Shown: positions 7,401 to 17,424 of the stretch, piece by piece | How positions within the stretch are numbered: position 1 is the first letter of the stretch | How the letters are laid out: each line of letters opens with the position of its first letter | Origin: JBJXGE01 sp046154185 | Lineage (GTDB): Bacteria; Planctomycetota; UBA8108; UBA1146; JAJFFE01 | DNA: 64,000 nucleotides | Assembly: GCA_046154185.1 (NCBI GenBank) | Contig: JBJXGE010000063.1 | Span: forward strand, 1 to 64,000 | Direction: 5' to 3' | The notes under the pieces: model-generated | Told to the model about the DNA's origin: nothing | The model's input: the letters and a program-made list of their open reading frames with translations, nothing else | Database searches by the model: none | Position numbers and translations under genes: made by a program

Positions 7401-9884
7401 ATGATCGCTCGCAAATGCGATGTCACGACTTTGGCGCTGCTGTTCGTCGTGGTTACGGTTTCGGTTGAAGCTGGCGACTTTCTCACTTACTCGGACCAAA
7501 CTTCGACGCGCCTCGTCGCTGCCCCCGCGCTCAGCACTGCCGACATCGAGGAGAAAGACTACGCGTGGGGAGATGTCGATCTCGATGGCGATGTCGACAT
7601 GGTCTGCGTGCGCAAAGAGCCGTTTGACACGCCGGGGCGCCGACGAAACGTGCTGTTCATGAATGAGGGCTTGGCCGAGGGCCACGCACTAAACGGCGTG
7701 CTCGTAGACCGGACGAGCATGTACGCGACGGATGCGGATGACGGCGGATTGGGCTTCCTCGACCTCACCAACGATCGCGATGTCGCGCTGGTCGACGCCA
7801 ATGGTGACGGCTGGCTCGATATCGTCACAGCCACGACCTATGGCGCCGGCCTGCCGAAGACGATCTCGCATCCACGCGTCTATCGAAACAAAGGCTCGAC
7901 CGGCGGTCTCTGGCAAGGCTTCCGATACGAAGTCGCGCGCACGCCGACGATGCCGATCGCTCCTCATTTCTGCGGGCTCGGCTACGGCGACGTCACGAAC
8001 GACGGCGCGCCGGATCTGTACTTCGTCGACTACCTCAACACGCTGGAGGATCGGCTCTGGATCAACGACGGCAACGGCTACTTCAACGACGAGAGCACTG
8101 CGCGCATGACCACCGAGATGCTCGAGTCTGCATTCGGGGTGCACGCGGTGATCGCCGACATGAATAACGATGGCGTGCGCGATATCGTGAAGGACCGCGC
8201 ACTCGTCGCGCCGATTCGCGTCAGTCTGAGCTACAACGATCCCACCGCTCCAGGCACTTTCAACGCGTTCGAGACCGTCTACCTGGGCTCGTCCTACCAC
8301 GTTGAGGTGGGCGATCTCAACAATGACGGCCGCCTCGATATCATCATCGATGACGATGGCATCGATCGCTATTTGCTCAACCAAGGAAACGGGGCAGACG
8401 GCCGCGCGAATTTCCAGCAACACGTGTTTCCGCCCGCGAGCGACAGCTTCGGCGGCAATATTCGCGTTGCCGATCTCGACCGCGACTCCTTCAACGACGT
8501 GTTGATCGCCGATGTCGATGTCGACTGCTGCGGCTGCAACCGGCACATGCACATTTGGCGCAATCAAGGGGATCTGCCGAATGTCACGTTTCAAGAGGAA
8601 CCAGCGGGGATCCCCGTGGCGGCGCGCACAGGCACGCAGGACATTGCGGTCTTCGACCTCAATGGCGACGGTTGGCTTGACCTCGTCCTCGGCACGTGTA
8701 CGAGTATGAGCATTTGGATCGCTAATCCCCCGCTCGATGTGCAATTCAGCTTTCCAGACGGATTGCCTTCCGCTGTCACGCCACTCGCCGAACACGAATT
8801 ACTTGTGCAGATTGATGCCCTTGGCGGCGGCACGTTGCTGGCCGGCGCGTCGCTGCTCCACGTCTCGATCGATGATGGCCCCGTGACGACATCGACACTC
8901 GCGGATCTCGGCGGCGGGCTCTTTCGGGCCACGCTACCCGGCGCGCCTTGCTCTTCCCGTATTGCATACAGTTTCAGCGCCGTGCTCGAAGGCGGGCTTT
9001 CGTTCGCAAATCCGCCGACTCCCGGCGAGGTTTATGAGACGACTGCCGCCGGCGCAGTCGCAGACATTCTGTTCGAAGACGGCGAGCCGCCGATCTCGTG
9101 GAGTGTCGAGAATCATCCGGGGCTGACCGGCGGCAGCTGGCAGTCGGCCGAGCCGGAAACGACGACGTGGGATGGATCGCCGGTGGCGCCGGGAGATGAT
9201 GCGGACGCTACCGCCGGCGGACGTGCGTTCGTAACGGCGAACGGAGCGGCGGGCGACTTACCGACTGCGCACGATGTCGATGGCGGACCGACTCGGCTCG
9301 TGTCGCCGGTATTCGATCTGAGTAACGCGGATGCCGTGATCTCCTACGATTTCTGGTTCGCGACGTTTTTGGGCGAGCCCGATCTGCTTGTAGTCGAAAT
9401 CTCCGCCGATGGCGGAGCGAACTATTTGCCGGTCGCCGAGCATGCCGGCACCGGCGGGAGCTGGGTCCGACACACTTTCGTTGCCAGCGCTCACGCCTCG
9501 CCGACCGCGAGTATGCGGCTCCGATTCTCTACCGCCGACTTCCCGAACGATTCCATCAGCGAAGCGGGCGTCGACAACATTCGCGTGACGCGCGTCGGCT
9601 GTGCCAGCTTCGCCCGCGGCGATTGCAATGACGACGGTGCGCACAACGTCGCCGATCCGGTGACCTTGCTCACCGCGCTCTTCGGGGGCAGCGTTGTGCC
9701 GGGTTGCGCGGACGCGTGCGATGCAAACGACGATGGCGATCTCGACATCGCCGATGTCATTTGGTTACTCACGTCGTTATTCGGCGCCGGTCCCGCGCCC
9801 TCGTCGCCCTATCCGGGATGCGGTGAGGATCCGACGACGTCGACGGACGCGCTCCTTTGTACGTCTTACGCGTCGTGCTCTTGA
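7401..9884 (+). CDS. Secreted FG-GAP/VCBS-repeat protein with dockerin-like C-terminus
   Basis: A protein of 827 residues. The ATG at 7401 follows CAGGAGACGCCC and begins a signal peptide ending near VSVEAGDF. Residues about 40-440 are FG-GAP/VCBS beta-propeller repeats, each with a calcium-loop signature such as GDVDLDGDVDM, VDANGDGWLDIV, GDLNNDGRLDI and FDLNGDGWLDLV. The middle region is beta-rich and unassigned; part of it, around ADAVISYDFWFATF, resembles a jelly-roll/adhesion domain. The C-terminus holds two dockerin-like loops (GDCNDDGAHNVADPV, DANDDGDLDIADVI) and the Cys tail YPGCGEDPTTS. The role is probably extracellular or surface-associated, in adhesion or binding. The next gene starts 14 nt downstream. 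Confidence 0.85.
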   Translation: MIARKCDVTTLALLFVVVTVSVEAGDFLTYSDQTSTRLVAAPALSTADIEEKDYAWGDVDLDGDVDMVCVRKEPFDTPGRRRNVLFMNEGLAEGHALNGVLVDRTSMYATDADDGGLGFLDLTNDRDVALVDANGDGWLDIVTATTYGAGLPKTISHPRVYRNKGSTGGLWQGFRYEVARTPTMPIAPHFCGLGYGDVTNDGAPDLYFVDYLNTLEDRLWINDGNGYFNDESTARMTTEMLESAFGVHAVIADMNNDGVRDIVKDRALVAPIRVSLSYNDPTAPGTFNAFETVYLGSSYHVEVGDLNNDGRLDIIIDDDGIDRYLLNQGNGADGRANFQQHVFPPASDSFGGNIRVADLDRDSFNDVLIADVDVDCCGCNRHMHIWRNQGDLPNVTFQEEPAGIPVAARTGTQDIAVFDLNGDGWLDLVLGTCTSMSIWIANPPLDVQFSFPDGLPSAVTPLAEHELLVQIDALGGGTLLAGASLLHVSIDDGPVTTSTLADLGGGLFRATLPGAPCSSRIAYSFSAVLEGGLSFANPPTPGEVYETTAAGAVADILFEDGEPPISWSVENHPGLTGGSWQSAEPETTTWDGSPVAPGDDADATAGGRAFVTANGAAGDLPTAHDVDGGPTRLVSPVFDLSNADAVISYDFWFATFLGEPDLLVVEISADGGANYLPVAEHAGTGGSWVRHTFVASAHASPTASMRLRFSTADFPNDSISEAGVDNIRVTRVGCASFARGDCNDDGAHNVADPVTLLTALFGGSVVPGCADACDANDDGDLDIADVIWLLTSLFGAGPAPSSPYPGCGEDPTTSTDALLCTSYASCS

Positions 9885-9898
9885 GTAAAGGAGCTGAG

Positions 9899-12403
9899 AT
9901 GCGCCGTTCGAAGCAATCACTGGTGGTGGCCTGCTTGATCCTGGCGCCGCTGTTCTCGTCGTCATCGGTCGCGCAGATTCCGCCGCAGCCGCGCATGGGA
10001 GATCCGATCACCGGCTTGACAGTCGAGCAACTCGCGCGCTTTTGGAGCGGAAAGGCAGACTTCGAGCAGACGCTCGCCCCGAGCGAAGGTCTCGGCCCCA
10101 CATTCAATCAAACGAGTTGCGGCAGTTGCCACAACACGCCTGCGACCGGCGGAGCCGGCACGATTTCCGTCACTCGCTTCGGGCTTGCGCGAACTGGCTC
10201 GCCTTTCGATCCGCTTGCAAGTTTGGGCGGTTCTCTCCTGCAGAGCCAAGCGATCGACGATGGCTGCCAGGAGACCGTGCCGGGGATAGCAAACGTGACC
10301 ACTTTGCGCATCACGACTCCGCTCTTTGGCGCCGGCCTCGTCGAAGCCATCGACGACGACGACATCTTGGCTCACGTCGCGACGAGCGGCGGATTCGCGC
10401 ATCTCATCGTTCCCCTCGAAGATCCGTTCGGCAGCCCGCGCGTAGGGCGCTTCGGTTGGAAGGCGCAGCTCGCCACTGTGCTGAGTTTCTCCGGCGATGC
10501 GGCGCTCAACGAAATGGGACTGACGAATCGTCTTGTCCCGAACGAAAACGCGCCGAACGGCGACGCCGCACTGCTCGCGATGTGCGATAGCGTCGCGGAT
10601 CCCGAGGACACCGCCGACGCGCAGGGTTTCGACTTCATCGATCGCGTCGCGGATTTTCAGCGCTTTCTCGCGCCCCCGCCGCAAACACCGCGCGCGGGCC
10701 TGAGTGGCGAGCAAGTCTTCATCAATATCGGCTGCGCACAGTGTCATGTCGCGAGCGGTTTCACCACCGCCACGACGAGCGAAGCGGCGCTGTCGGGCGT
10801 CGACATCAAGCCCTACTCTGATTTCTTGCTCCACGATATGGCGGGACTCGGCGACGGCATCGTGCAAGGTGACGCGAGCGAGACATCGATGCGCACCGCC
10901 GCGCTCTGGGGATTGCGGACCAGGGAATCGCTTCTCCACGACGGACGCGTGGCGGGTGGGACATTCGCGCAACGCATTGCGGCAGCGATCGGATTTCACG
11001 CCGGGGCCGCGGCGAGCGCGGTTGCCGGTTGGCAAGCGCTGACGCCAACGCAGAAGAGCCAGGTTGTCGCCTTTCTCGATACCCTCGGCCGCCGCGAGTT
11101 CGACCACGATGGCGATGGGGACGTCGATGCATCGGATTTCCACGTGTTTCTCGATTGCGTGCTGTCGGCGACCACTCACACGGCCGACGAACCGTGTGCG
11201 ATCTCGGACATCGATCAAGACGGCGTGGTCGATCTCGCCGATTTCGGCTCTTTTCTCCTGGTGTACGAGGGAGCGCTTGCGGACTGTGACTTCGATGGCG
11301 ACTTGGACCTCGAGGAACTCGTTACGGCAGCAGCAACCGACTGCAATCAAAACCTCACGCCCGACGCGTGCGACATCGATTCCGGCCTCAGCGACGATTC
11401 GAACCTAAATGGCGTCCCCGACGAATGTGAACCGGAGCTTCGCAACATCATCTGGTGCGCGGAGACGGCCAGTGGGCTTGTCGATAGCTGCAGCGCACTC
11501 GGGCTAGCGCTCGCGGAGTACGGCCACGCGTCGATGGTGCTCACGGATCTTGGCGCAGCGGCGACTTTCGTTGCGAGCCTCGACGCGACGAGTGTCGTGT
11601 GGGTCTTGCTCGGAACTTATCCGAACAACCACCAACTCACGGCCGCCGAGGGACTCCTGCTCGCGAATCTCGCCGGCGCCGGAATCTCGATCTACATCGA
11701 AGGCGCCGACGTTTGGGGGTTCGATCCGGTTACGAGTTTCGGGAACTACGATGGCATCGAGCAGACGAGCGTCGTCGATGGCGATGACAGCCTGAGTCTA
11801 TTAACCGGTGTCGCATTCGCTGGCCTCGAGCTGAGCGATCTCAGCGCGATTTCGTATTCACAAGATCAGAGCGGAAACGACTGGACCGACCGGATTCTGC
11901 CCACCGCAACGACACCGGGTGCGCCCGTCGATTTCGGCGGGCCCGGCGCGGGCACTGTGTGGCGTAACGATCCCGACTTTCCCGCAGAAACGGCGTATTC
12001 TGTCGCCACGTTTTACGATTCCGGCGTGTCCGGAAAAGTTCTGGCGCAAAGCTGGGAGTTCGGCGGATTCAACGGCGATCAAGGAGTGCTGGCGGCGCTT
12101 TATCGAGAGGCGCTGCAAGTCGCTAGCGAGCCATTGTTCGTACGCGGCGACTGCAACCAAGACGGCGCCATCGATATCGCAGACGCTGTGCGACTTCTCG
12201 GCTTTCTGTTCGCGATCGCTGCGGCGGTCGATTGCGACTCAGCGTGCGACAACAACGACGACGGAAGTACCAATATCGCGGATGTCATTTTCGAGCTCTC
12301 CGCCATTTTCCTTGGCGGACCGCTGCCACCCCCGCCGTATCCCACATGCGGCACGGATTCCACGCGCGACACCTTGCCATGCCGCGCGAGCATCTGCTTT
12401 TGA
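9899..12403 (+). CDS. Secreted di-haem cytochrome c (DUF1111/DHOR-like) with dockerin-like C-terminus
   Basis: A protein of 834 residues starting at the ATG at 9899 (ribosome site AAAGGAG), with a signal peptide ending near SSSVAQ. The first ~415 residues are a di-haem oxidoreductase: haem-binding motifs CGSCH (residue ~74) and CAQCH in the second half, plus DFLLHDMAGLGDGI and TAALWGLRTRESLLHDGR. These are typical of the DUF1111/thiol oxidoreductase-like family, which is periplasmic or extracellular. A linker with EF-hand-like segments follows (DHDGDGDVDASDF, DIDQDGVVDLADFG). Next comes a ~200-residue domain resembling the amidotransferase-like repeats of the protein at 59586, then the paired dockerin loops and Cys tail (YPTCGTDSTRDTLPC). 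The electron donor and substrate are unknown. Confidence 0.85.
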   Translation: MRRSKQSLVVACLILAPLFSSSSVAQIPPQPRMGDPITGLTVEQLARFWSGKADFEQTLAPSEGLGPTFNQTSCGSCHNTPATGGAGTISVTRFGLARTGSPFDPLASLGGSLLQSQAIDDGCQETVPGIANVTTLRITTPLFGAGLVEAIDDDDILAHVATSGGFAHLIVPLEDPFGSPRVGRFGWKAQLATVLSFSGDAALNEMGLTNRLVPNENAPNGDAALLAMCDSVADPEDTADAQGFDFIDRVADFQRFLAPPPQTPRAGLSGEQVFINIGCAQCHVASGFTTATTSEAALSGVDIKPYSDFLLHDMAGLGDGIVQGDASETSMRTAALWGLRTRESLLHDGRVAGGTFAQRIAAAIGFHAGAAASAVAGWQALTPTQKSQVVAFLDTLGRREFDHDGDGDVDASDFHVFLDCVLSATTHTADEPCAISDIDQDGVVDLADFGSFLLVYEGALADCDFDGDLDLEELVTAAATDCNQNLTPDACDIDSGLSDDSNLNGVPDECEPELRNIIWCAETASGLVDSCSALGLALAEYGHASMVLTDLGAAATFVASLDATSVVWVLLGTYPNNHQLTAAEGLLLANLAGAGISIYIEGADVWGFDPVTSFGNYDGIEQTSVVDGDDSLSLLTGVAFAGLELSDLSAISYSQDQSGNDWTDRILPTATTPGAPVDFGGPGAGTVWRNDPDFPAETAYSVATFYDSGVSGKVLAQSWEFGGFNGDQGVLAALYREALQVASEPLFVRGDCNQDGAIDIADAVRLLGFLFAIAAAVDCDSACDNNDDGSTNIADVIFELSAIFLGGPLPPPPYPTCGTDSTRDTLPCRASICF

Positions 12404-12477
12404 TGACTGCAGAATGATCTTCGCGATGGGGTAACTCGCGCCGCTTGACCGCGCGCTCGGGTCGCATTTAATAACCA

Positions 12478-12867
12478 ATGCGCTCGAACCGGAAAACGGA
12501 GGATCCCATCGCAACTTCAGTCTTCTTGAAAACCGCCGGCCTGCTCGTGCTCTCGAACGTTTTCATGACATTTGCCTGGTACGCACATTTGCGCGACTTG
12601 CGCGACAAGCCCTGGCTGGTCGCTGCCCTCGTCAGTTGGGGCATCGCGCTCTTCGAGTATTTGCTGCAAGTGCCGGCGAATCGAATTGGCTATACGGCGC
12701 TGACCCTGCCGCAGCTCAAAATCCTGCAAGAGGCCATCTCTCTCAGCGTCTTCGTGCCGTTCGCGGTTTACTACATGAAGCAGCCGCTGCGACTCGATTA
12801 CCTCTGGGCCTCCTTGTGCATCCTCGGCGCGGTGTACTTCATCTTCAGAACGCCGGCCGCGAGTTGA
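12478..12867 (+). CDS. DUF486/DMT-superfamily small membrane protein
   Basis: A protein of 129 residues with four predicted membrane helices (around TAGLLVLSNVFMTFAWY, WLVAALVSWGIALFEYLL, AISLSVFVPFAVYYM and LWASLCILGAVYFIF). The conserved YLLQVPANRIGY and LTLPQLKILQEAISL match the DUF486 family, related to small drug/metabolite transporters. The substrate is unknown. It stands alone between the cytochrome gene and the sigma-fusion gene. Confidence 0.85.
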   Translation: MRSNRKTEDPIATSVFLKTAGLLVLSNVFMTFAWYAHLRDLRDKPWLVAALVSWGIALFEYLLQVPANRIGYTALTLPQLKILQEAISLSVFVPFAVYYMKQPLRLDYLWASLCILGAVYFIFRTPAAS

Positions 12868-13041
12868 TGGCGTGCTAGCGCGCGTGCACGACTTCACCCA
12901 ACCTCAGCCACAATGAAGCTCACCGGCGGTCGAGGGACCGCCGAAACAGCCTGGACTCCTGCGGCGGAGTCGCGCCCAGAATGTCGGTAATATTTCTGCG
13001 CTCGCGGGCTCTCGGATGGCGGTGAAGGAGGCCAGGAGAAT

Positions 13042-16000
13042 TTGTCAGATACGTCCCGTCCGAGCCCAGAGCTGTTGCTGCAGAATCTCGGCTGGCTGCG
13101 CGCGCTTGCGCGCGGGCTCGTGCGCGATCTCGAGCAAGCCGACGAGTTGGTGCAAGAAACGCTTCTCGTTGCGTTGAACTCGCCGCCACCGCAACCGCAC
13201 GCGTTGCGCGCTTGGCTGCGGCGAGTGGCGCGCAACTTGTCCTATCGTTCCCACCGCAGCCGAGTCCGCCGAGACGCGCGCGAGCAGCGGGCGGCGCTCG
13301 GCGCGCACCATGAGATCGTCGACACACTCGAACAAGTCGAGCTGCAACATCGGCTGGTCGAGGCAGTGCTTGGGCTCAGTGACCCGTACCGCGCGACGAT
13401 CTTGCTGCACTACTTCGAAGAGCTGTCAGCCGACGAAGTCGCGGCGCGGCTCAACACTTCGATCGGCACGATCCGCGTGCGGATTCATCGCGCGCTCGAG
13501 CAGCTGCGACAACGCCTCGATGACGGTGACGACGATCGCCGAGCGCGTTGGCGACGGGGACTGATTGCACTGGCCGAACCACCGCTGCGACTCGGAACCC
13601 CCACTTCGACTACTGCCGCTGCCACGAGCGGCGGAGTGGCATGGATAGGAAGCTGGCTCATGGGAAGCAAAATTCTCGCGGTTGCCGCGGTAGCGGTGAC
13701 GATTGGCGGTCTCTGGTGGCTCAAGTTCCACGACCACGCCGACTCGGGCGATCGAAGCTCTCATTCGAAATCCATCGCGTCGCTGCCGTCCAGCGTGCAG
13801 CCAGGCGGTGACAATTCCGTTGCGAACTCGTCGCCGCCCAACGGCACGACTGCGCCCGTCATCGCGAGTTCGACGCTCATCGGCACCGTGATCGATTCGG
13901 AAGGCCGCCCGGTTGCGGATGTGCGCGTGCGTCTGCGCGGCGCCGATCGCAGTTTCGAGTGCGAAAGTGACGTCGGAGGACGGGTGGCGTGGTCGACGCT
14001 GCCGCCGTTGCCGCTCACGATCGAAATCACCGACGACCACTACCTGCCGATCTTCGCTCCCATCGCGGTGAACACGGTGGCCGCCACGCACACGCACTAC
14101 TCGTTGCCGGTGCGACTCGGCGCGAGCGTCGCCGGTCGTGTGCTCGACGCAAAGACGGGTCAGCCCGTCGATCGTGGTCTTGTGCATGCAATCCCGGATG
14201 GGCACGACGGCCCGACGCGACGCGCGATCCCAACCGATGTGCAGGGTGAGTTCCGCATCACCGGTTTGTCTGCCGGGCACTACCGCTTCCACGCGACTCG
14301 CCACGCGCAGGGTTGGCCTTTTCCGCGCAACGACGTGCTCGTGCAGACGAATTGGAGTCAGTCGGTAACCGGATTGGAACTCGCGGATGAAGCAGGCATC
14401 ACAATCCGCGGTCACGTCGTGGACACTGAGCGGCGGGAAGTCGCGGGCGCCGTCGTCTCCGTATCGAACGGCGGATACGCGCGGGACGCGGATCGAATCG
14501 TCTCCGACGCGAACGGTCGCTTTGAGCTTCAGATTCAAAGCACTCCGCAGCCCGCGCTCTCACTGCAAGCTCGCAGGACCGACGCGTCCGGCGTCGAGTG
14601 CGCCTCCGCTTGGACCGATCCCTTCAACTCAGCGGGTGTGTTGCTCGACAACGTTGAGCTCGTAGCGGAAGCGACCGGCAGCATCGAAGGACGTGTCATC
14701 GACAGGCAAGGAAACCCGCGGGCGCACTACGCAGGGATGCGCTTGCTGCCGGTCGACGTTACGGAGCAACTGACGTCCGGACTTCGTTCCGACGCCGCCG
14801 GTCGCTTTGTTCTGACGGGCATTCGGCCCGGCGAATATTACTTCGGTAACGACCGGTTGCGAGTCGTCGCCGGCGAACGCATTTCAGATCTCGAGTACCT
14901 CGCCGACGATCCGGCGCGCGATGCGTCGCTTGCGGGTCAAGTCGTGGATACCGCGGGGCGACCATTGGCGGGCGTCGAACTCGTCGTCAGCAAGAACGAT
15001 CATGAAATGCGCGGCGCCAGCAGCGCCGACGGACAGTTTGAAATCGTCGGACTTGCGACCGGCCGCCACACCATCCACGCCATGCACGCCTCGCACGCGA
15101 CACTGACCCAAGAAATCGAAGTCGATGGCAGTCGCATTGAGTTGACGCTCACGCCCGCTGCGCAACTCGCTGGGTTTGTCGTCGACGCGGAGACCGACCG
15201 ACCCATCACGCGCTTTCGCATCGGCGCGTGGCCCGGTGCTCACACGCGCGCTAGCGAGTTTCGTGTGTTTCGCAACACTCTCACCGACATGTACGATCCG
15301 CACGGTGCGTTCCTCTTGCGCTACGTGACTGGCGACGTGACAACCCTGGTCGCAGAAGCGCCGGGTTACATGATGTTTCACGAAGTCGTCTCGGCACTCA
15401 AACCAGGGACGCTCAACGATGGACATCGCATCGCACTCACTCCGATCGGACCAGCGCGGGGCCGAGTCATTGACGCAAGCGGTCAAGCCGTGGCGGGCGC
15501 CGTGGTCTGCTTGTTCCGCATGCCGGTCGTACGGGGCGTTCCGACGACTGGCACGATCGCCGTGGCGGGCGCAAACGGCGAGTTCGTCGTCGAGCAATTA
15601 CTCGCCGCAACCGGCGAACTCTGGGCGTATCACGACCAGCACGGTCCGGGACACGCCCGGTATACGCTCGAAAACTTGCGCGACGGCAGTTTCGTCATTG
15701 CGCTGCCGCGCGCGGCGCGAATCCGCGGAACGGTGACGCTCGGCGGTCGGCCGGCCGCGGATGTCGAAGTGCGGTTGAGCACGCAATCGCGCACCGTCGA
15801 CCAAACTCGCACTGACGAACGGGGTGCGTACGAACTCGCGGTCGGAGTCGGCGCATACTTGCTCGTCGCGACGATCGAGCCAGGCGCCACCGACGCGCGC
15901 ACGATGCGGCGCGAGATCGAAGTGGCCGAAGGCGCAGAACCGCGCATCGATTTCGAGTTTGCGGCGGGCGCGGAGCGAGTCCTCGGTCGCGTGCGGCGCG

Positions 16001-16590
16001 GCGGAGAGGCGCCCGCGCGACCGGCGTTCGTTTCGCTTGTGAAAACGGATGGCGGCGAAGACGCGCTCGCAGAGACTTCCACGAGCGCGGAAACGGACGG
16101 GACATTCGAGCTACGCGATTGCCCGGTCGGTCGCTTCACGCTGATCGTGCGCGCCGAATTTGCGGGTAGCGAAGTCGCGACCAAGGCGCAAGAAATTGTC
16201 ATCGAGCCCGGACTCCCGTTGCGAGTCGATGTCGACTTCGGGCTCGGCAAGTCCGTCGTCGTTGTCATCGAGGATCTGCCGGCTCAACACATGGCGCTCT
16301 TGCTGCTCTTTGAAGGTGAACTCTCCGTCGAGAAATTCACGCGCCAAATCGTCATGCAACACGCGGCAAAAATCCGCGGCCAACAGACGGCGCAGGCGAG
16401 CGGAACCATCGCCATCGACTCGGTTGCGCCCGGCCGCTACACGATGCTGTGCGTCTGGGGAGAAGCGGCGGAGCTCAATCGCGGCGCTGAGGATCTGCCG
16501 TTTCGCGTCGTGACGGTGCACGTGTCCGCGACGCGCGAAACGACGATCACGCTGTCGCTCGGTGAGGCTGTACCCGCCGAGCACCGCTGA
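13042..16590 (+). CDS. ECF sigma factor fused to a transmembrane segment and carboxypeptidase-regulatory-like repeats
   Basis: A protein of 1182 residues. Residues ~15-85 are sigma region 2 (LEQADELVQETLLVALN, LRRVARNLSYRSHRS) and ~100-160 are region 4 (LSDPYRATILLHYFEEL, ADEVAARLNTSIGTIRVRI). After a linker comes one membrane segment (~201-229: WIGSWLMGSKILAVAAVAV and onwards). The remaining ~900 residues are tandem CnaB/carboxypeptidase regulatory-like beta-sandwich domains (for example GTVIDSEGRPVADVRVRLRG and AGQVVDTAGRPLAGVELVV), predicted outside the cytoplasm. The TTG start at 13042 is preceded by CAGGAGAA. The protein is therefore a membrane-tethered sigma factor whose outer part could sense the envelope. 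No anti-sigma gene adjoins it. Release by proteolysis is an inference only. Confidence 0.85.
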   Translation: MSDTSRPSPELLLQNLGWLRALARGLVRDLEQADELVQETLLVALNSPPPQPHALRAWLRRVARNLSYRSHRSRVRRDAREQRAALGAHHEIVDTLEQVELQHRLVEAVLGLSDPYRATILLHYFEELSADEVAARLNTSIGTIRVRIHRALEQLRQRLDDGDDDRRARWRRGLIALAEPPLRLGTPTSTTAAATSGGVAWIGSWLMGSKILAVAAVAVTIGGLWWLKFHDHADSGDRSSHSKSIASLPSSVQPGGDNSVANSSPPNGTTAPVIASSTLIGTVIDSEGRPVADVRVRLRGADRSFECESDVGGRVAWSTLPPLPLTIEITDDHYLPIFAPIAVNTVAATHTHYSLPVRLGASVAGRVLDAKTGQPVDRGLVHAIPDGHDGPTRRAIPTDVQGEFRITGLSAGHYRFHATRHAQGWPFPRNDVLVQTNWSQSVTGLELADEAGITIRGHVVDTERREVAGAVVSVSNGGYARDADRIVSDANGRFELQIQSTPQPALSLQARRTDASGVECASAWTDPFNSAGVLLDNVELVAEATGSIEGRVIDRQGNPRAHYAGMRLLPVDVTEQLTSGLRSDAAGRFVLTGIRPGEYYFGNDRLRVVAGERISDLEYLADDPARDASLAGQVVDTAGRPLAGVELVVSKNDHEMRGASSADGQFEIVGLATGRHTIHAMHASHATLTQEIEVDGSRIELTLTPAAQLAGFVVDAETDRPITRFRIGAWPGAHTRASEFRVFRNTLTDMYDPHGAFLLRYVTGDVTTLVAEAPGYMMFHEVVSALKPGTLNDGHRIALTPIGPARGRVIDASGQAVAGAVVCLFRMPVVRGVPTTGTIAVAGANGEFVVEQLLAATGELWAYHDQHGPGHARYTLENLRDGSFVIALPRAARIRGTVTLGGRPAADVEVRLSTQSRTVDQTRTDERGAYELAVGVGAYLLVATIEPGATDARTMRREIEVAEGAEPRIDFEFAAGAERVLGRVRRGGEAPARPAFVSLVKTDGGEDALAETSTSAETDGTFELRDCPVGRFTLIVRAEFAGSEVATKAQEIVIEPGLPLRVDVDFGLGKSVVVVIEDLPAQHMALLLLFEGELSVEKFTRQIVMQHAAKIRGQQTAQASGTIAIDSVAPGRYTMLCVWGEAAELNRGAEDLPFRVVTVHVSATRETTITLSLGEAVPAEHR

Positions 16591-16723
16591 TAACCGGTGT
16601 CACCGTGCCGGACGCGAGCAAAGTGCAGAGAAATTACTACATCGCCAAAATTCCTGCGACAGCACTAGAATTCGTCATCGCCGCCGTCGCCACGACGCGC
16701 TCACCGAGCAGCGAGGAATCGCA

Positions 16724-17239
16724 ATGTATTTCGAGAGTCTTAGCGCCCTCCTGCGAAGAGTCGTGTTTTTCATATTGGTGTTTGGCGCGCTGACCCTGTT
16801 CTGTCGACCGGATCAGAACTTCTCCGAGTCGTCACTAACCTATTTCGATGTGAAGAGCACGCGACTGCCGGACGGCACATTTCGCATCGACGGTCCGGGT
16901 GGACCGAGAATCGTGAATTCCCATGAGGAGGTCGTGGAAACGATGGTCGCGATGGGCTCAGCGGACAAGCGTGCGCGCGCCGAACACTACAACACTGTGT
17001 ACGCGCAAAATCGTTGGCGCAGATTTCTGCGCAACGTCTGGATCGGCGGCAGTCTCAGTCTCATCTACTTTTGCTTTCTTCGACGGCCACCGCTTTTGTC
17101 CGAGCTCCACGATCGCAACTCCGAGACGCGCACGCGCCCGCCGAAGGCGCTCACATCGCCAACTGAACCACAGCCGAATCCACTCGGCAAAATGTTCGAT
17201 GTTTCGTCGGCGGATGAGCGGCCACCGAATCCCCCTTGA
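16724..17239 (+). CDS. Hypothetical two-helix membrane protein
   Basis: A protein of 171 residues; the ATG at 16724 follows GAGGAAT. A hydrophobic segment at residues ~10-27 (LRRVVFFILVFGALTLF) and a second at ~105-123 (NVWIGGSLSLIYFCFL) flank a ~75-residue loop containing RIDGPGGPRIVNSHEEV and EHYNTVYAQNRWRRFLR. The C-terminus is Pro-rich and hydrophilic. No family is recognised. It follows the sigma-fusion gene by 133 nt on the same strand. Confidence 0.65.
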   Translation: MYFESLSALLRRVVFFILVFGALTLFCRPDQNFSESSLTYFDVKSTRLPDGTFRIDGPGGPRIVNSHEEVVETMVAMGSADKRARAEHYNTVYAQNRWRRFLRNVWIGGSLSLIYFCFLRRPPLLSELHDRNSETRTRPPKALTSPTEPQPNPLGKMFDVSSADERPPNPP

Positions 17240-17424
17240 ACCAGTGGTCCCCGACCGGGCGCTAACAGGGCGAGAAACTCCCGCACGTGAGTGTGTCGAG
17301 CGTCGGATCCGTGCCTCAGTCTCTCAGAATCTGCATGGATCGCGACGGCGTAGCAGATTACGGACGCGTTGACCCAAAACCGCAACTTCGCCGAGCAACG
17401 ACTCACAGACAGTTGCGCGCTTTC

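Noticed and set aside
7689..8795. 368-codon minus-strand frame opposite the FG-GAP protein
   Set aside because: Its Val/Asp/Ala repeats are the mirror of the Ca-binding loop codons on the plus strand; there is no start context and no domain.
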